Source: Thysanoteuthis rhombus (lineage: Eukaryota > Mollusca > Cephalopoda > Oegopsida > Thysanoteuthidae). Taken from it: a DNA stretch of 64,000 bases. Positions 48,995-64,000 of the stretch are shown one piece after another (position 1 is the first letter of the stretch; each line of letters opens with the position of its first letter). Both the position numbers and the translations under genes were made by a program. The DNA is taken from NCBI GenBank assembly GCA_963457665.1, contig OY735218.1, forward strand, positions 43,933,635 to 43,997,634, given 5' to 3'. The notes under the pieces are model-generated. The model saw nothing but the letters and a program-made list of their open reading frames with translations, was not told the DNA's origin and made no database searches.

Positions 48995-49555
48995 TTGGTC
49001 TCACAGGAAGTGATGCAATTCATTGTGAATACTTCCAGTCGTTTACTATAGGTTGTGAAATGTCATCATGAAGTCGTAACTAGAGGGATTTTGGAATTTC
49101 CAGGCGGTACTGCTAGTTGGCATTTGGAACAAATGTGCACAAGTTCTTCCTACGTCTTGTCCATATTTGGTCAGTAAACATAGCTGCGATCTAAGGTCTT
49201 CCAACGGCTAATTCCCGGTTGCCCGAAATGGAATTGTTCGAGAACTGTTTTGCAATTGCAATGGTATCACCACACGTTCAGCGAAAAGAACACACACTTC
49301 GACCTCGGACAAGGAAGATCGATGTTGGCACAAATGGTTGAAGCTTTCGATCAGGACATACAAATAGCCAGTGTGTGCAGTGGAAATGGATAAGTTTCTG
49401 TTGTAATGGGTCATAAGCAGTAGCCTCAATTACCATTGCCAAAGTAACCAGAAGTGATCTGACTGTAGATGCAAGCATATTATTGACACCCGGTTTCACG
49501 GATATTACGGTGACAACCTGTCTCCCAGTTGTTTGCTTTAGGAATCCACGAATCT

Positions 49556-49910
49556 TCACAATGCATCTGTCTGGCCAATTTTATCGGTCGATTGGTATTT
49601 GATGTAGAAACTATAGTCCAAAAGCATTGTGGCGTAGCTAAATAGACTGGGATACCTTTCATGGACCCCAAAATCCTGAGAAGAGGCTAGTGATTGGTAG
49701 AAAGAGTGAAAAAACCCTCTTCTGTCCGGAAATAACGGCTCTGATTCCATAGTTTGGGGCATCTGAGATAACTATAATATCCATAAATGGATTGAAGTGG
49801 GTCAGCCGTAGTTCAGATCCGAGTAAAGATTTTACTTTGTCAAAAGCAGTCTGGAATTCACGTAACAAGTTCCATGGTACATCCAAAGATGATTTGGGGA
49901 CCACGCACAA
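49556..49910 (-). pseudogene. Gypsy RNase H
   Basis: Minus-strand blocks AFDKVKSLL, VISDAPNYGIRAVIS (the Asp of DAS/DAP), FGVHERYPS, YQSTDKIGQTDAL. Stops and shifts separate them. Confidence 0.75.
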
Positions 49911-49989
49911 TATGCATTTTTTGGCAAAAATGCATTATAGTGGCTTTCCAGACCTAGGAAAAAGCGTGCAGTTATTTAATTCGTCGGTG

Positions 49990-50330
49990 CTAGCATTTAT
50001 TGCATAGCATAAATATTTTCTGGGTTTGGGCGACGATCACTCCGTCAAAAATAAATCCAAGGTATGTCAGAAGAAATTCATATTTGTCAGCACGTATACG
50101 AAATCCATATTGTTGAGTACGATCGAGCACATAATTTAAATCGTGTTGGAGTTCGTCCTGAGTGGAACCTGTGACGATGATGTCATCGATGTAAGCAGCA
50201 ACTCCTTTTAACTCGGTCAGTATAGCATCCATTGTTTGTTGGAATATGGCTGGTGCTGACTCTACGCCGAACGAAATGTGGTTAAATTGGAACAACTCAC
50301 GGTGTGTGTCTATCGTAAGTAGGAATCACT
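49990..50330 (-). pseudogene. Gypsy reverse transcriptase, palm
   Basis: An uninterrupted 101-codon frame (50295-49990) reads FQFNHISFGVESAPAIFQQTMD and then the intact catalytic YIDD (50193-50182), followed by ADKYEFLLTYLGFIFDG. Upstream fingers are shifted into other frames (to about 50560). Confidence 0.85.
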
Positions 50331-50810
50331 GTCAACTTCCATTTTGAGGTAAGCATCAGCAAGATCCAACTTTGCGAAGCAAGTTCCGCCATTGAGCTTT
50401 GTTAATAGGTTTTCTGGGAATGGGATTAGCACATGATACTTTTTATGACAATGATGAAAAGTTTACCGACCGGATTACTCCAGCTTGTTGGAGACGGTCT
50501 AATTCCTAAGTAACGTATGGTATGGGACGCTTCTGTCTAAAAACTGGTCTCGAATCTGACTTCAGATAGCTTTGTTCGTGGCAGAGGCAAGCTGTAATGT
50601 GTTACCCACATATATGAGGAGGGCTTTAGATAGATCAAGTTCCAGTTATGTTCAAGCAAGTTTATATCGGAACAATCAGTGAGATAACACACTCTGGACG
50701 ACTGTATGTCTTTGAAGATACGTCACAAGTTAACTTGCCGATTAGTTGAATGGTGTTGCCTGATGCACTCAATTGTTAGTGTTGGTCATAATCGGTTTAC
50801 TGATTAATGC

Positions 50811-51329
50811 CTAAGAAGAACGAGAGATCAACGTTATGTTTGAAAGAATGTCAAGATAAAAACGAACTGTTGGAGTGTTGTTAATGGGCACTGTGTCATG
50901 CGTTTTCCACGAAACTTTGAAAGTTGCTAATACAGGATTGGAATGTGAATGTTGGTGGTTCGGCTTCTTGCAGAAGGTGCATCGGACCAAATCTTGGATC
51001 TGATCTATGTATTGGAAGTTTTGGTTCTCTGAGTGAGGCAAAAACCTTCCCTGTGTCTGCACTAGTCACATGTCTGACATCGGTGTCTTTTGACGTGTCA
51101 AAAACGTGGATAATGTCACTCGCTACACGATGAACATACTTAGAACGCATTTTGGATTCTTTCCCCTGTTTGTATACCGTTGGTAGTAGATGATTTTGCT
51201 GCTTGTTGTACCACCAAAGTGTCCTGTTTGAGTTAACTTACACTGAGATGTCTTCCTCCTACTCCGATTTGGACAGTAATCGGGTATGAATATCTGCGTC
51301 TGGGGAGTCCAGCGATAAGAATAAGGCAT
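50811..51329 (-). pseudogene. Gypsy nucleocapsid/protease region
   Basis: FYLDILSNITLISRSS at the end of the frame 51062-50811 corresponds to the DTGS-containing strand of the aspartic protease, with D-I-L-S in place of DTGS. CTFCKKPNHQHSHS just before it resembles a decayed zinc knuckle. Confidence 0.5.
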
Positions 51330-51407
51330 TTGAACTGGTGTTCTAAGAGTGATTGCATTAGGAATTTTTCACACTTGTGTTTGACGACACCTGCCAAAGT
51401 GACATAA

Positions 51408-51690
51408 TCATTTGCGCTTGTTCAATTTGAGACAACTGAATCTAACATTGAAAAGGGAATGCTTTTCATCAAATATTTCACAAGTTCGTTCACAGTCTGA
51501 GCAAAGTCTAAGGCTCTCTAGTAAGGATGACATTAGTGAAACATTCATGTTCGATAGTACCCAGTTTTCTGACAAGAAGACGGGTTTTCCACGCATCATC
51601 TTTCTCGGTCCATGCATCAAATGCGTCATCTGATGCAGGTTCATAGCAGAATTCTAAAATAGTAAAGGCGACGGAATTTATAGCAGACAT
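51408..51690 (-). pseudogene. Gypsy gag fragment
   Basis: LVRKLGTIEHECFTNVILTREP (51690-51508 frame) and CEIFDEKHSLFNVRFSCLKL (51644-51408 frame) match the conserved capsid helices of K02A2.6-like gypsy gag proteins. One frameshift separates them. Confidence 0.65.

Positions 51691-54414
<2,724 letters not shown>

Positions 54415-54471
<57 letters not shown>
54415..54471. repeat. (TA)n microsatellite
   Basis: About 57 bases of TA. Confidence 0.97.
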
Positions 54472-54475
<4 letters not shown>

Positions 54476-55754
54476 CTGCAATATATTTGAATATATATAT
54501 TTTTTATAAAGATGCATATTCATTTCCAATATTTATTACAATAAAGTGTCCGTCCCTAAAGGGTTAAATTTAATTGTCTAACTGCACAAAGAGTTGACTT
54601 GTCTGCCTCTCTTGTACAATTCAAACGATGACGTACCCAAAAATTCATGACAGGTTTACATAGTTACTCGATGTCAAACAACTACAAAAATGTCAGTGTC
54701 AGATTTCCTCGATACGATGCTTTTGCATATGCCATAATTATCTTCTTTTTTTTTCTTTCTTCACTGCCCTTTTCAGCCTCAGAGCCCATAATAGAAGCTC
54801 AAAATTTTGCTCACCAACTCGCTTCAACGGGTAAGGAAAACAATTTTTTAATGGCATGGTGACAGAAAAAGCTACGTGAAAAGAGGAGCTTGACCTTGGA
54901 GCAGCCAGGCTTTTTTCTATGCAGTTTTCGTGTTCGTGTGAGGTGAATGCACAATCACCCACAAGTTCACCCTTGAAGCACTGGATTGGACAGAAGCAAT
55001 GACATCATGTGCAGAAAATAAGCCCCGGTAAGGCTGGGTACTTCAGCTATAATATATTTTTTTCTAAATACACTAGCATTTGTATTTTTATGAGCATTCA
55101 TTGCAAATATATCTTTCATCAAAATTAATGAATCAAGTTAGTATATGTTAGCGCATACATTTGCACATGTTAAGGTTCTTTGCTGCTTATTTTAAGATGT
55201 CAGTGCACACATTTACAAATTTTGACAAAAATTAGAAACGCAGGAGAGAGAGAGATTGAAAAAGATGAAATCATCTATATTCAGCAAATGTTATTTCAAA
55301 ATTGTAAAAATCAATATTATTTACCCTGTGTTGGGTCTATCTAACTAATAATCTTTTCGAAGTTGTAATATCGGAATTCTGTGTGAAATATTGGGTCCAT
55401 TTTTTGGATTACATGCTAAAATGGACTGGCCTGAATCGAACAAGTGAGATAAAAACAAAACAAAAAATGAAACAATCTTGATTTTCCCAAACATCCCGAG
55501 TGAGTTACAACGGAGAAAATAGAAGAAAAGGGAAAGTTGTGATACGCGAAGGAGACGTGTCCCCGCAGAATAGAAACTCACTCCAGTTATCAAGTGTTTG
55601 TGGGTGGGGGTTTCAAAGTTCCTTGCAAGATTATAGAGTTCATAGTGATATAAAACTTTAGTTAATTTCTGTCCGATTTACATGATGAGGTAAAATTTTC
55701 TTTGTTTTATCTTTTAGTTAGTTTTTTTTATGGTTGATTAGAAATGCATTTTGT
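54472..55754. other. Unassigned sequence, no gene seen
   Basis: Contains the 54688-54718 match to 41715-41752 noted above. No gene recognised. Confidence 0.45.
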
Positions 55755-55803
55755 TTTCTAACCGTGTCAGTAGCAGTAGTTTCTAACCGTGTCAGTAGCA
55801 GTA
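55755..55803. repeat. Perfect 25-bp tandem duplication
   Basis: tttctaaccgtgtcagtagc plus agtag occurs twice back to back. Confidence 0.9.
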
Positions 55804-56093
55804 TAAATGAAGGCGATAACAAAATCACGCGTGCGTTTAGGCTGATGGATTCTACTTTTTAAAAAATGATCCCAGCTACAGAATACAGGGTTCCACCCTA
55901 CTGGCTCCCGTTTTGGACATGAGGCCTATGTTTCCACTTCCAGCATACCACGATCATTAGTTGTTTTCCCTTTATTCAACAGACGAAAAAGAATACCAGA
56001 ATAGATGGATATGATTTGGTGAGGAGTCACAATGTTCAGTACAATTCTCGCAAGGTTGATTTTTAATTCGCAAATGAGGGTTTCGTTGCTGTC

Positions 56094-56136
56094 AGAAATA
56101 CTCAATCCTTTTTTTACAAAAGGATTGAGTATTTCT
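56094..56136. repeat. Perfect 19-bp inverted repeat (hairpin)
   Basis: The left arm agaaatactcaatcctttt (56094-56112) is the exact reverse complement of 56118-56136, with a 5-base loop (tttac). No T-run follows, so a bacterial-type terminator is not the explanation. Confidence 0.9.
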
Positions 56137-57904
56137 CAGAGCACGGGCTCGTTGCTCCGCATAGTAACAAAGGGGCGGGGACTAGGCGCTTTGCCCAGCT
56201 CATTGAGACTATTATGTTTATTGTCACGTTCAGTAAAAAGAGAAACAGAGAAAAAGTAGAGTGTCCGGTTAGGGACTAAGCCGCCAAACAAGCTGTTGCC
56301 TTTGGAGAAGGATAAGCGAAAAGTGGATATTTTTTTAGTTCTCCATAGGTAGTTTGGTCGCATGATCTTTTATTAGGCGTTCTCATTGATCGAATTTCAG
56401 TCAATCAGAAAAGTGAATGATTTTGATCCCGAAATAGTTTGAAAGACGGGGTAAATAGAAATTTTCATCAAAATATTCTATAAATTTCAATACAACATTC
56501 CATACCTAAAATACAAGCATGCATAAGTAAACAGCTTTGTTTAATTTGTTTGCAGACATCACAAACTTCCAAAGAATGAGCTAGGTATATAAACAAGCGT
56601 ATATGTGTATGCATTCCTCTTCATTAAAGTCTCACTTCTTCATAAACAAACACATGGATGAATTTGGGCGAAAACTCCAGAGAAAAAATATCAACATAAA
56701 TAAAGTATATGGTTACTAGTTTGAGCCAATGAATTTGATTTTTGGTGTTAAGTTTTGTAATACAGGAGCAATTAGATTCAAAGAGGGGAAAGTTACTGTG
56801 AAGCGATTAGAGATGTTTGACACAAAGCAAACAATCACAGTAAATCATTGCGAACATAAACATCACAATACTCCCATTAAATAAGACTCCTTGGGAGCTT
56901 GAATAATTCCATCCTATTAAATGTTTCAAGTCCTCAAACTCCTAAAACTTCAAGTCAGCCAAATTACGGAACTGACTGACCAGAATTACAACCTTCCCCT
57001 GATCAAAAGAGTTGTAATATCGATCATTTTTTTTAATGAGGGATCTTCAAAGCTGGAATCGATACTACCACACCAAACGTGTTCGCACTTAATGTTCATG
57101 TTCTATTCTATGAAATTATGGGTTTGGTGCGACTTTCGAAATCCATATATTGTCACAAATTTGGTTTTTGCTAAAAGGTGGCCGATCTTATGGATTGAAA
57201 AAAAGGATAATAGGACACCAGTTATAGGGGGTTCATATAGTGTGTGAGGGAGAGTAGTGATGGCTCTTGGTTTCTGTATAGCGACGAGGTGGTGTATTTG
57301 TCGAGGACAAAAGATTTTGTCTCCACGTTTTTTATATCTCCAGCCACACGCCGACATTGCTGGAAGTGTTGAATGAGGAATGTGGACGATGATTTATAAA
57401 GCACCTTTATGGAAAAAAAGGAGACGGTTGGTTATGAGATTCTATACATTACAATAAATTATAAGAGAGAATGATTAATTAGGGAAACACATGACGTAAC
57501 AGGTCTGATGTCGTTTGGTTTATCTATCAAATTGAGCTTGGTTGGTAAAGCCTGTAATAATGATCAGGCTAGATTATCAAAAGACAGTTGGTACAGTTTT
57601 AGGCGCAAGAAGTGGTTAAAGGGGCGTAGTGATAAGTGAATTGATTGCAGTGTTTGCGTTGTGTTGCCAAAAATGAGATAAATGAATTAATTGCACGAGC
57701 TATAAAGCTCTTACCGATTCTAACATCGAGGAAGATAAGTGACAAAGGACTATATGTATCGTCACAATCGAAAAGTGGAGACTTCACCGGTCGCGATGCA
57801 AAGGGAAGGAAAAGAAAGGAGAGCCAGGTAAATGAGCGAGTGAAAACGTGCGTTCAGTTTTTATAGGGATTAGGTGGAGGAAGTGATGCTTTATTTATAT
57901 GGGT
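56137..57904. other. Unassigned sequence, no gene seen
   Basis: Two open frames of about 70-110 codons (56921-57247 plus, 57103-57357 minus) overlap each other and lack domains. A 73-codon plus-strand frame at 57645-57866 is basic at its C-terminus but unrecognised. Confidence 0.45.
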
Positions 57905-58823
57905 AAATTTACAAAGTTTTCACAAAAATTCATCACCAACCCGATCACTAAAACACTAGATGAAAAACAACCACGGGAACAAGCTGAATTTAGAAGAAAC
58001 TACTAAATCACTTGGAAGGAAAAGCAGCAAAACGCAAAATGCCATTCGCTGTCGCATATATAGACTTCAAGAAGGCTTTTGACTCAATAGAAATTCTCAT
58101 GGTCATGGAGGCCATCACTCTACAAGGTGTAGACCCTGTATACGTTAGAGTACTGCAACATATATACAGTCACAGAAACTCCTTCATCAGGCTACATAAA
58201 GACTCTTCCAGCTCTCAAAAGGGTTAAGACAAGGTGGTACCAGCTCACCCAAATTCTGCGCAGCCTACCTTGCAATGATCTTCCAAAACCTAGACTGGGA
58301 GAATTGAGGACTCAAAATAGAGGGTGAATATCTGAGCAACCTCAGATTTTCAGACAACATCGTCCTTTTTGCAGAGACTCACAACTAATTCTGGATGAAC
58401 TAAACGAAGAAAGCAAGAAAGTCGGCCTACACATGAACTTCAGCAAAACGGAGCTTATATGCAACAACCACATCGAAAATAAAAATACAACTATCAAATA
58501 CATGAGAGAATCATGCTCAATACAGAGATCAGAAGACAGCACAATACATCAGGGAGAAAACGGGAATTGGAGATATCATAGAATCCACTATAATACTCGA
58601 ATGGCAAAGGGCTGGTCATGTTGCAAGAATGGCAGACGATCAGTGGACATCACGACTCACAACATGGATCCCCAGAAATCACATGCGCAACCGAGGCTGA
58701 CAGAATACAAGATGGAGAAACAAAATAGACAAAATCAGAAAGTAACTGGCTCGAAGACGCTCGCGATTGAGAAGTGTGGCGAATCCTGGGGTAGGTATAT
58801 GTCCAACAGGAGCCATTAATAGA

Positions 58824-58864
<41 letters not shown>
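57905..58864 (+). mobile_element. RTE-type LINE copy 3 with GAT tail
   Basis: The plus strand repeats the RTE reverse transcriptase of the 6-kb copy. A YKVFTKI-like start near 57905 precedes a 71-codon frame with AVAYIDFKKAFDSIE, TLQGVDPVYVRVLQHIY and NSFIRLHKDS (58012-58227). The decayed FSDN site stands where FADD is expected (about 58349-58360), then NFSKTELICNNH (58435-58470). After an internal deletion comes GHVARMADDQW / WIPRNH at about 58610-58680. It ends in a (GAT)n tail, 58824-58864. The FADD catalytic Asp pair is damaged; inactive. Confidence 0.85.
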
Positions 58865-60369
58865 CTAAAGCTAGTATTTATTTATTTATTTTCATGTTTA
58901 ATTTTAACTAAAAATAAAGGAGCCACCACAATGATTGCGAAAACTTTTTTTATCTTTTTTTCCAATTTTCAAATAATCGACTAAAGTGAATTTTAGCCCT
59001 ACCCCAAATAAATTTACGCATATATTGATGAAAAAATTTTTTTTATTTACAGCCAGATATCATGTGGGGGGTGGGGCAGATCTTCTAGATCTTCTCAGAT
59101 GCATTCTTAAGGTAGGGGAGACAGACTGTTGTTGGTTTATGATTGTCATCCTCCTCCTCCGTCACTCTCCTTTCTCTAGTGGTGACGTTGTATGAGAAAC
59201 AGCCAAGATGAGGATGGTCCGAATAATAATTGAAATTTTCATTTTTTGGTTATAAGTTGATGATAAAGGGATGCTGCTGCAGAACAATAAAGAGATACGT
59301 TCCAGAACCAAAATCATTTGATGTTGTAAAACGTAAAACGATTCCATCAGGGGGAAGATTTTAGTAGATAAAACTAAACGGAATTCAAATTCTTTAAAAT
59401 ACGAACAACAAGAATGCTTTCGGGAAGTTTTTTTAAGCTAAAAAAGATGAAGAGAATAAAAATAATGAAAACAAAAACGTTTAATTTCAACATTACTTGA
59501 CTTTTTTAGACTCTCAGTTACTGTATTTAATGAGTTATTTTCTCATGTTAACCAATGTAGCATTCGGGTTTTGAAAAGTGTAGGTTTTGAGTACAGATAT
59601 TGAAAAGGGAAGAATTAAAGGAGGAGTAGATGAAAGTCAATGAAGAAGTGAACGGAGTGGAAAAAGGTTGGGAATATTTAGTAAAGTGAAGGCGGATAAA
59701 AGTGATGTAATCGAGAAATTGTCTTTCTATCTTAATATCCGAAGACCGAATTCAGATTTTTCATTCGGAACAATTCTTTTTTAGTTAGGGTCCTATAGGC
59801 TAACATAGATCTAATAGACAATATCGACCTCTTTTGTCCGTTCAGTAATTCTAAATCCTGATAGTAATAGATTTGAGTTATTGTTGCAATTTGTCTGGTG
59901 ATGAAATTGAAGTTTTTTTGTTGTTTTTTTTTTTTAATCCGGCATTGAATTTAAAGAGAGCGGGTAGGAAGAAAACTAGAAGATTTAATGACGCAATATT
60001 GGAATCTATTCCCATTGGTCAAATAGACGTCGTGAGGGTGAAGATCGTGGCTTATTCAATAAATACGTTTTAATTTTGTTTTAATTAAATGATCGCTGTT
60101 TTCTTTCGTTTGATTTTGGAAAAAAATTTGAAGGTCTCAACCTCATTTACTTTTGAGTTTCCCTATTTGAAAAAAAGGTAGTTTAAAGATGAATTAGTGT
60201 CCGTCTACTACTAAATAGTAATAGGCAATTTAATTCAGTTTCATAAAAATATTTCTTGGTTATTAACTTATTCTAGCGTTTTTAATATTCCGATATCTAA
60301 TTTCATTTGTACGCTGACACGAAATAACCATCCCCAAAGGAACAACGTCAATAATTCAACTTCTTGATT
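58865..60369. other. Unassigned sequence, no gene seen
   Basis: T-rich runs and short domainless open frames only. Confidence 0.5.
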
Positions 60370-60425
60370 TTTCAGTTGCAATAAAAAGCTGAAAGTGAAT
60401 AGTAGCAGAGATTATTAATAATAGA
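60370..60425 (+). repeat. SINE body fragment, copy 3
   Basis: ttgcaataaaaagctgaaag and tgaatagtagcag match the SINE bodies at 29.6 and 29.9 kb. Confidence 0.5.
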
Positions 60426-60559
60426 GTATATAAATATTTTGCTTTTCTTTTCGGTGAAAACTTCTAAATATGTCATTAAAACAGATCCTAACCAAACCAT
60501 TTATAAGTACAAATAAATTACAGTTTTCATCAACACATCCGTAGGTCAGCGCTTATAAG

Positions 60560-61060
60560 CTTGTAACGAAGTCTTTCTTTTCTTTCTTTCTTCTTTGCTT
60601 TCGAAGTCGGTGTTGGGTCAACAATTAAGGTGAGTATGCTTTCTTTCTTTATCTATTTATTTATTTCTGCCTTGCTTTCAAGGCCAGTGGCGTATTAACC
60701 ATTAGGCTGGATACGCTTTTTCTGTCTTTCTCATTTCCATGCTTTCGAGGCAAGTGGCGGAGTAAACGTTTCATATCTCTCTTTTGTCAAACTACTACTA
60801 TAGAGTTTTGACTTTATTTTCGAATTTAACAACAACGATGGATGACGGATGACAGTGACTAAAAACTACTGATGTCATGCACGAATGACAGTGACGCAGT
60901 GACATACGCAAAAACTGATGACGAATTCATTCTGATACTAACGTAAGAGTTGAAATACGATACATAGTTTTGGAATAAAATTGTTTTGTTTACTTTTTAT
61001 TCTTCAAAGAAGCAAGGGAGTTTGACTCTGGCTCAGCCAAGTTTGTCTTCCATTACACTT
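60560..61060 (+). repeat. Dispersed repeat family R42, copy 2
   Basis: Same order of blocks as 42110-42560: three ~70-bp CTTT/GCTTTCGAGGC modules, then gttttgactttattttcgaa, tgatgtcatgcacgaatgac, ttttggaataaaattg and gggagtttgactctggc. Family unidentified. Confidence 0.75.
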
Positions 61061-64000
61061 TCTTTTTTTACTCCGTGGTGATACAAATTATGCGCAAAAA
61101 TAATAATTAAATGAAATTAACAAATAAACATACGATTGATTATTCACCTACGAGTACCAGATAGAACGCAGATAGTAAAAATAACCACATCACATATCAG
61201 AATAATCATAGCTGATTAGTTAAATTGACAAATCAGAAAATCACTATATGAATATATGTACATTTTCTTCTACAAGCATTATTGAACTTTATTCTACACG
61301 TACACCTTGAACTGTATTTGTACATCTCAAGAAGTTGCAACACACACAAAGATAAATGCATACATGTATCCAACATATAAAGGAATACATACAATACACT
61401 CATTGTCAATCATATTTGTTGAATGAATATAAGTTCGTTTTCCTCCCAGAGTTTTTTTTTTTTGTGGCTGTGTTGTGTCTGTATATTTATAACAATGTGG
61501 CATCCCCTATACTTTTAGTCAAGAATTAAATACGGAACCCTTCTTCTAACTAGAATATCCTAATTCTCCTTACTTCAGGAAGCTCACATGGATTAAACCC
61601 TATGTGTTTTCTGTCTTACATAGTCTGTCTGCCGTGTGTTCTCCAACGTCAAAGAATGGTCCCAAGTTCCTCACATATTATATCAAATATAACTTGGCAG
61701 TTAGACATACACAATGAACCCGGTCTCTATAACCATTCCTTGGTACGCTCCAAGTCTTATGAATTCACAGCAGCTCATGCACTTCCACTTCGACACCGAC
61801 GATTGCACTATCATGTCACCAAAGCTCCCAACTTTCGGTAAAAAGCTATCTTCCATATTCTCTTCTTATCACTCAACACGATCGTATATATGTTGTCTCT
61901 TATGTATTGTCATCAATGTTCATGTATTAAATGAGCGTTCTATTTGTCCATCTATGTGTCCTTTTAACCCCATTTAATCCCTGCGGTTATACATGGCGTG
62001 CATTTTCTCCATACACCTCCCTTTCTTCTCTGACATTTCCATTGATGTTCACGTGGGCCCATAAACGCAGTGGACGCCCATCCTTCATACCGATAATTGA
62101 TGACTCTGATGATAACGTATAAGAACCATAACACTCATAACGGAGATGCAATCATCTTTGTATCAGATCAATGCATGTTCTCTGTTTTATGCAAAGGATG
62201 TGACCGACCGATAAGGTAACTGTATAAGAGTCGAACCAGATATAGGTATAATTACTTTTATTAACTAGCCGTATTTCTGGTAGATTTGTAGCCAGCTCAC
62301 AAGGTAGTATAGCTTGTCCATAGTATGCTGACAAAATATGTCGACCTACATCTAAGGGATATGATCACCATAACTCTTTTATCACCTGTCTTCTCATTAA
62401 AATATTACTAGAGATCTGGATTTTATTCTCCAAATTTTATTCGATTAAAAGGTCATCAAAAGATAATTAAGAAATAAACCATTCAATTAGAACAGTGAAA
62501 CATACAGAAACGCTGTTTTTCACTTGCAAGTCCATTAGGCGATCATCTGTTTTGTTTTGTTTATGTTGTTTTTTTCTTTCCAAGTATTCTTTCAAACAGA
62601 TGAATAAAACAATGCACACATTCTCATTGACGTGATTCTATGAGTTGTTTTTTTTTTTTAACTTTTTCATTTCGTCTTTTCATTAAAGTTCCTATGTATG
62701 AAGTTTCCTACAAAATTTTTGGCGTCGTTCATCCGTGGGAAAAGTACCGTATCAGTTTTCTTCTCATCTCAGATATATTGTGACTTTTTGGGGTGTAATC
62801 ACTTTTGGGTAGTGTTTACAAAGAATTAACATAATTCTTTTTTCATCTAAAAAAAATCTTTCCATAGTTTTCATTCATTTATTTTCTCTTGGTACAACAA
62901 TCCTTCTGCTTCAGCGTGTAATTGTTCTCCAGTTCTTCTCTCTATCAGAGTAATTTTATACTAACCTTTAATTTTTGTTCTGTTATTTTCCTTCACTTTT
63001 TCAAGCTTTCTTTCTTTTTTTTCTCTCTTTGTTTCTTTCTTATGGAATTTAAAAAAATCATTTTATCATTCCTTCTTTGTTTTGCTATTACTTTTTTTGA
63101 TTTTTTGTATAGTTTCATTTTTCTTCTTTTTGTATTTTTTCACAATTTCGTTCATTCTCCGTTTTTCTCCATCTTTCTTTCCCACTCTTTCATTTCTAAG
63201 TTTTCTTTTTAGCTTTTCATCAATTGAATTTGACTAATATATATTTGGAAGTGAATACATGCTTGTATGAAAGTTAATTATAATACAGTGAAAACGACAT
63301 TACCTGTATTTCAATATATTCACCGATTGGATGGGAAAATCAAGCACACCATTAATATGGGTGATTAAAAACTATTGCAATGTATAACTAAGGACATTGT
63401 TTGATTTTTAGCAAAGATATTAGTTTGCACAGAAAATATTGTTGGTTATGCGCTAATTGAAGCAAATGGCAACAGGGGAAACTGAACTATTTGATGAAGT
63501 TATAATCAAGATGTTAAATGCAAATATTGCAAATATTGAGGGATATTAATGTTACAAAGTAGGAATAAAAGAAATAATAAAGGAGTACAACTTGAAAATA
63601 AAGATTTTGGAAATGGAATTTATGTGCACAAATCTATCAATGGAATAGTCAGTATTCATAATTAATTGATATGATCAGAAGGTCATAATCAATGTTACTT
63701 ATGTAGAAACAAAAACGAAACGGAATATATATACTGTTGCCCCCAGCGAATGAACAGAGTGCATATTCATGTGCATCGTTCCGCAAAATTTCATTGAGAA
63801 CTTTGGGAGATATCGTATGGACACAGAGGACTTTTGGAAATATTGTATGGTTTCTGAAAGTTATTTAGGACTTATGAGAGATAGTTTTCCATGGATCTGC
63901 TAAAAAATGGCATCTTTTGTAGCCTACTGCCTACCACAAAACATGAATGAAATATGAGATCAATTGAAAATGCTTTAGGGATCTTCAGTTAGTTAGAATA
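61061..64000. other. AT-rich stretch to the window end, no gene seen
   Basis: Short open frames at 61602-62122 lack domains. The Phe-rich frame 62922-63212 is a translation of T-rich DNA. Nothing further recognised. Confidence 0.5.

Larger units (their letters stand above)
48487..51690 (-). mobile_element. Ty3/gypsy LTR retrotransposon (dead, LTRs not found)
   Basis: All domains of a gypsy element lie in canonical order on the minus strand: gag (51690-51408), nucleocapsid/protease (51329-50811), reverse transcriptase (50330-49990), RNase H (49910-49556) and integrase (48994-48487). Many stops and frameshifts, and spacing close to a full pol, so decay has been mostly by small mutations. Similar proteins are often named K02A2.6-like. 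I could not identify paired LTRs in 48.0-52.3 kb. Confidence 0.85.

Noticed and set aside
62922..63212. Phe-rich 96-codon frame as a membrane protein
   Set aside because: T-rich DNA gives Phe/Leu/Ser text by composition alone.

Overview
The window looks like repeat-rich intergenic or intronic DNA of an animal, most likely a lophotrochozoan and possibly a coleoid cephalopod. That placement is inference from the mix of RTE, Penelope-like, Ty3/gypsy and Tc1 elements with long TA, TG and TC microsatellites; no host gene that would settle it was found. The DNA is AT-rich with GC-rich islands, and every coding similarity I recognise belongs to a mobile element, all of them broken.

Layout. 0-5 kb: microsatellite, a GC-rich segment carrying a U2 snRNA 5' fragment, and two related decayed LINE pieces. 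5.6-6.9 kb: an RTE LINE whose 5' part is inverted. 7-9.2 kb: long microsatellites. 9.4-11.5 kb: Penelope-like element 1. 12.3-16.2 kb (minus strand): a long decayed LINE with a gag-like zinc-knuckle ORF1, a reverse transcriptase and a C-terminal restriction-like endonuclease. It sits directly downstream of a U2 snRNA 5' fragment in the same orientation. 16.2-17.0 kb: two tandem 399-bp units, each ending in the same U2 fragment. 18.3-18.9 kb: RTE copy 2. 21-26.5 kb: minisatellites, tRNA-derived SINE heads and Penelope-like element 2. 28.1-29.5 kb: another decayed LINE. 29.6-30.0 kb: SINE sequence. 31.5-40.6 kb: a nearly perfect satellite of 76 copies of a 120-bp unit. 42-46 kb: a dispersed repeat, the C-terminal part of Penelope-like element 3 and a diverged direct duplication. 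47.2-48.2 kb: a dead Tc1 transposase. 48.5-51.7 kb: a dead Ty3/gypsy element. 53.6-54.5 kb: microsatellites. 56.1 kb: a perfect 19-bp hairpin. 57.9-58.9 kb: RTE copy 3 with a GAT tail. 60.6-61.1 kb: a second copy of the 42-kb repeat. The rest is AT-rich sequence in which I see no gene.

The two most noteworthy items are the U2-associated restriction-endonuclease LINE, which fits the known U2-targeting lineage Utopia, and the young 9.1-kb satellite. The array is open on both strands only because its unit is a multiple of three; its internal variants record unequal exchange and segmental duplication.
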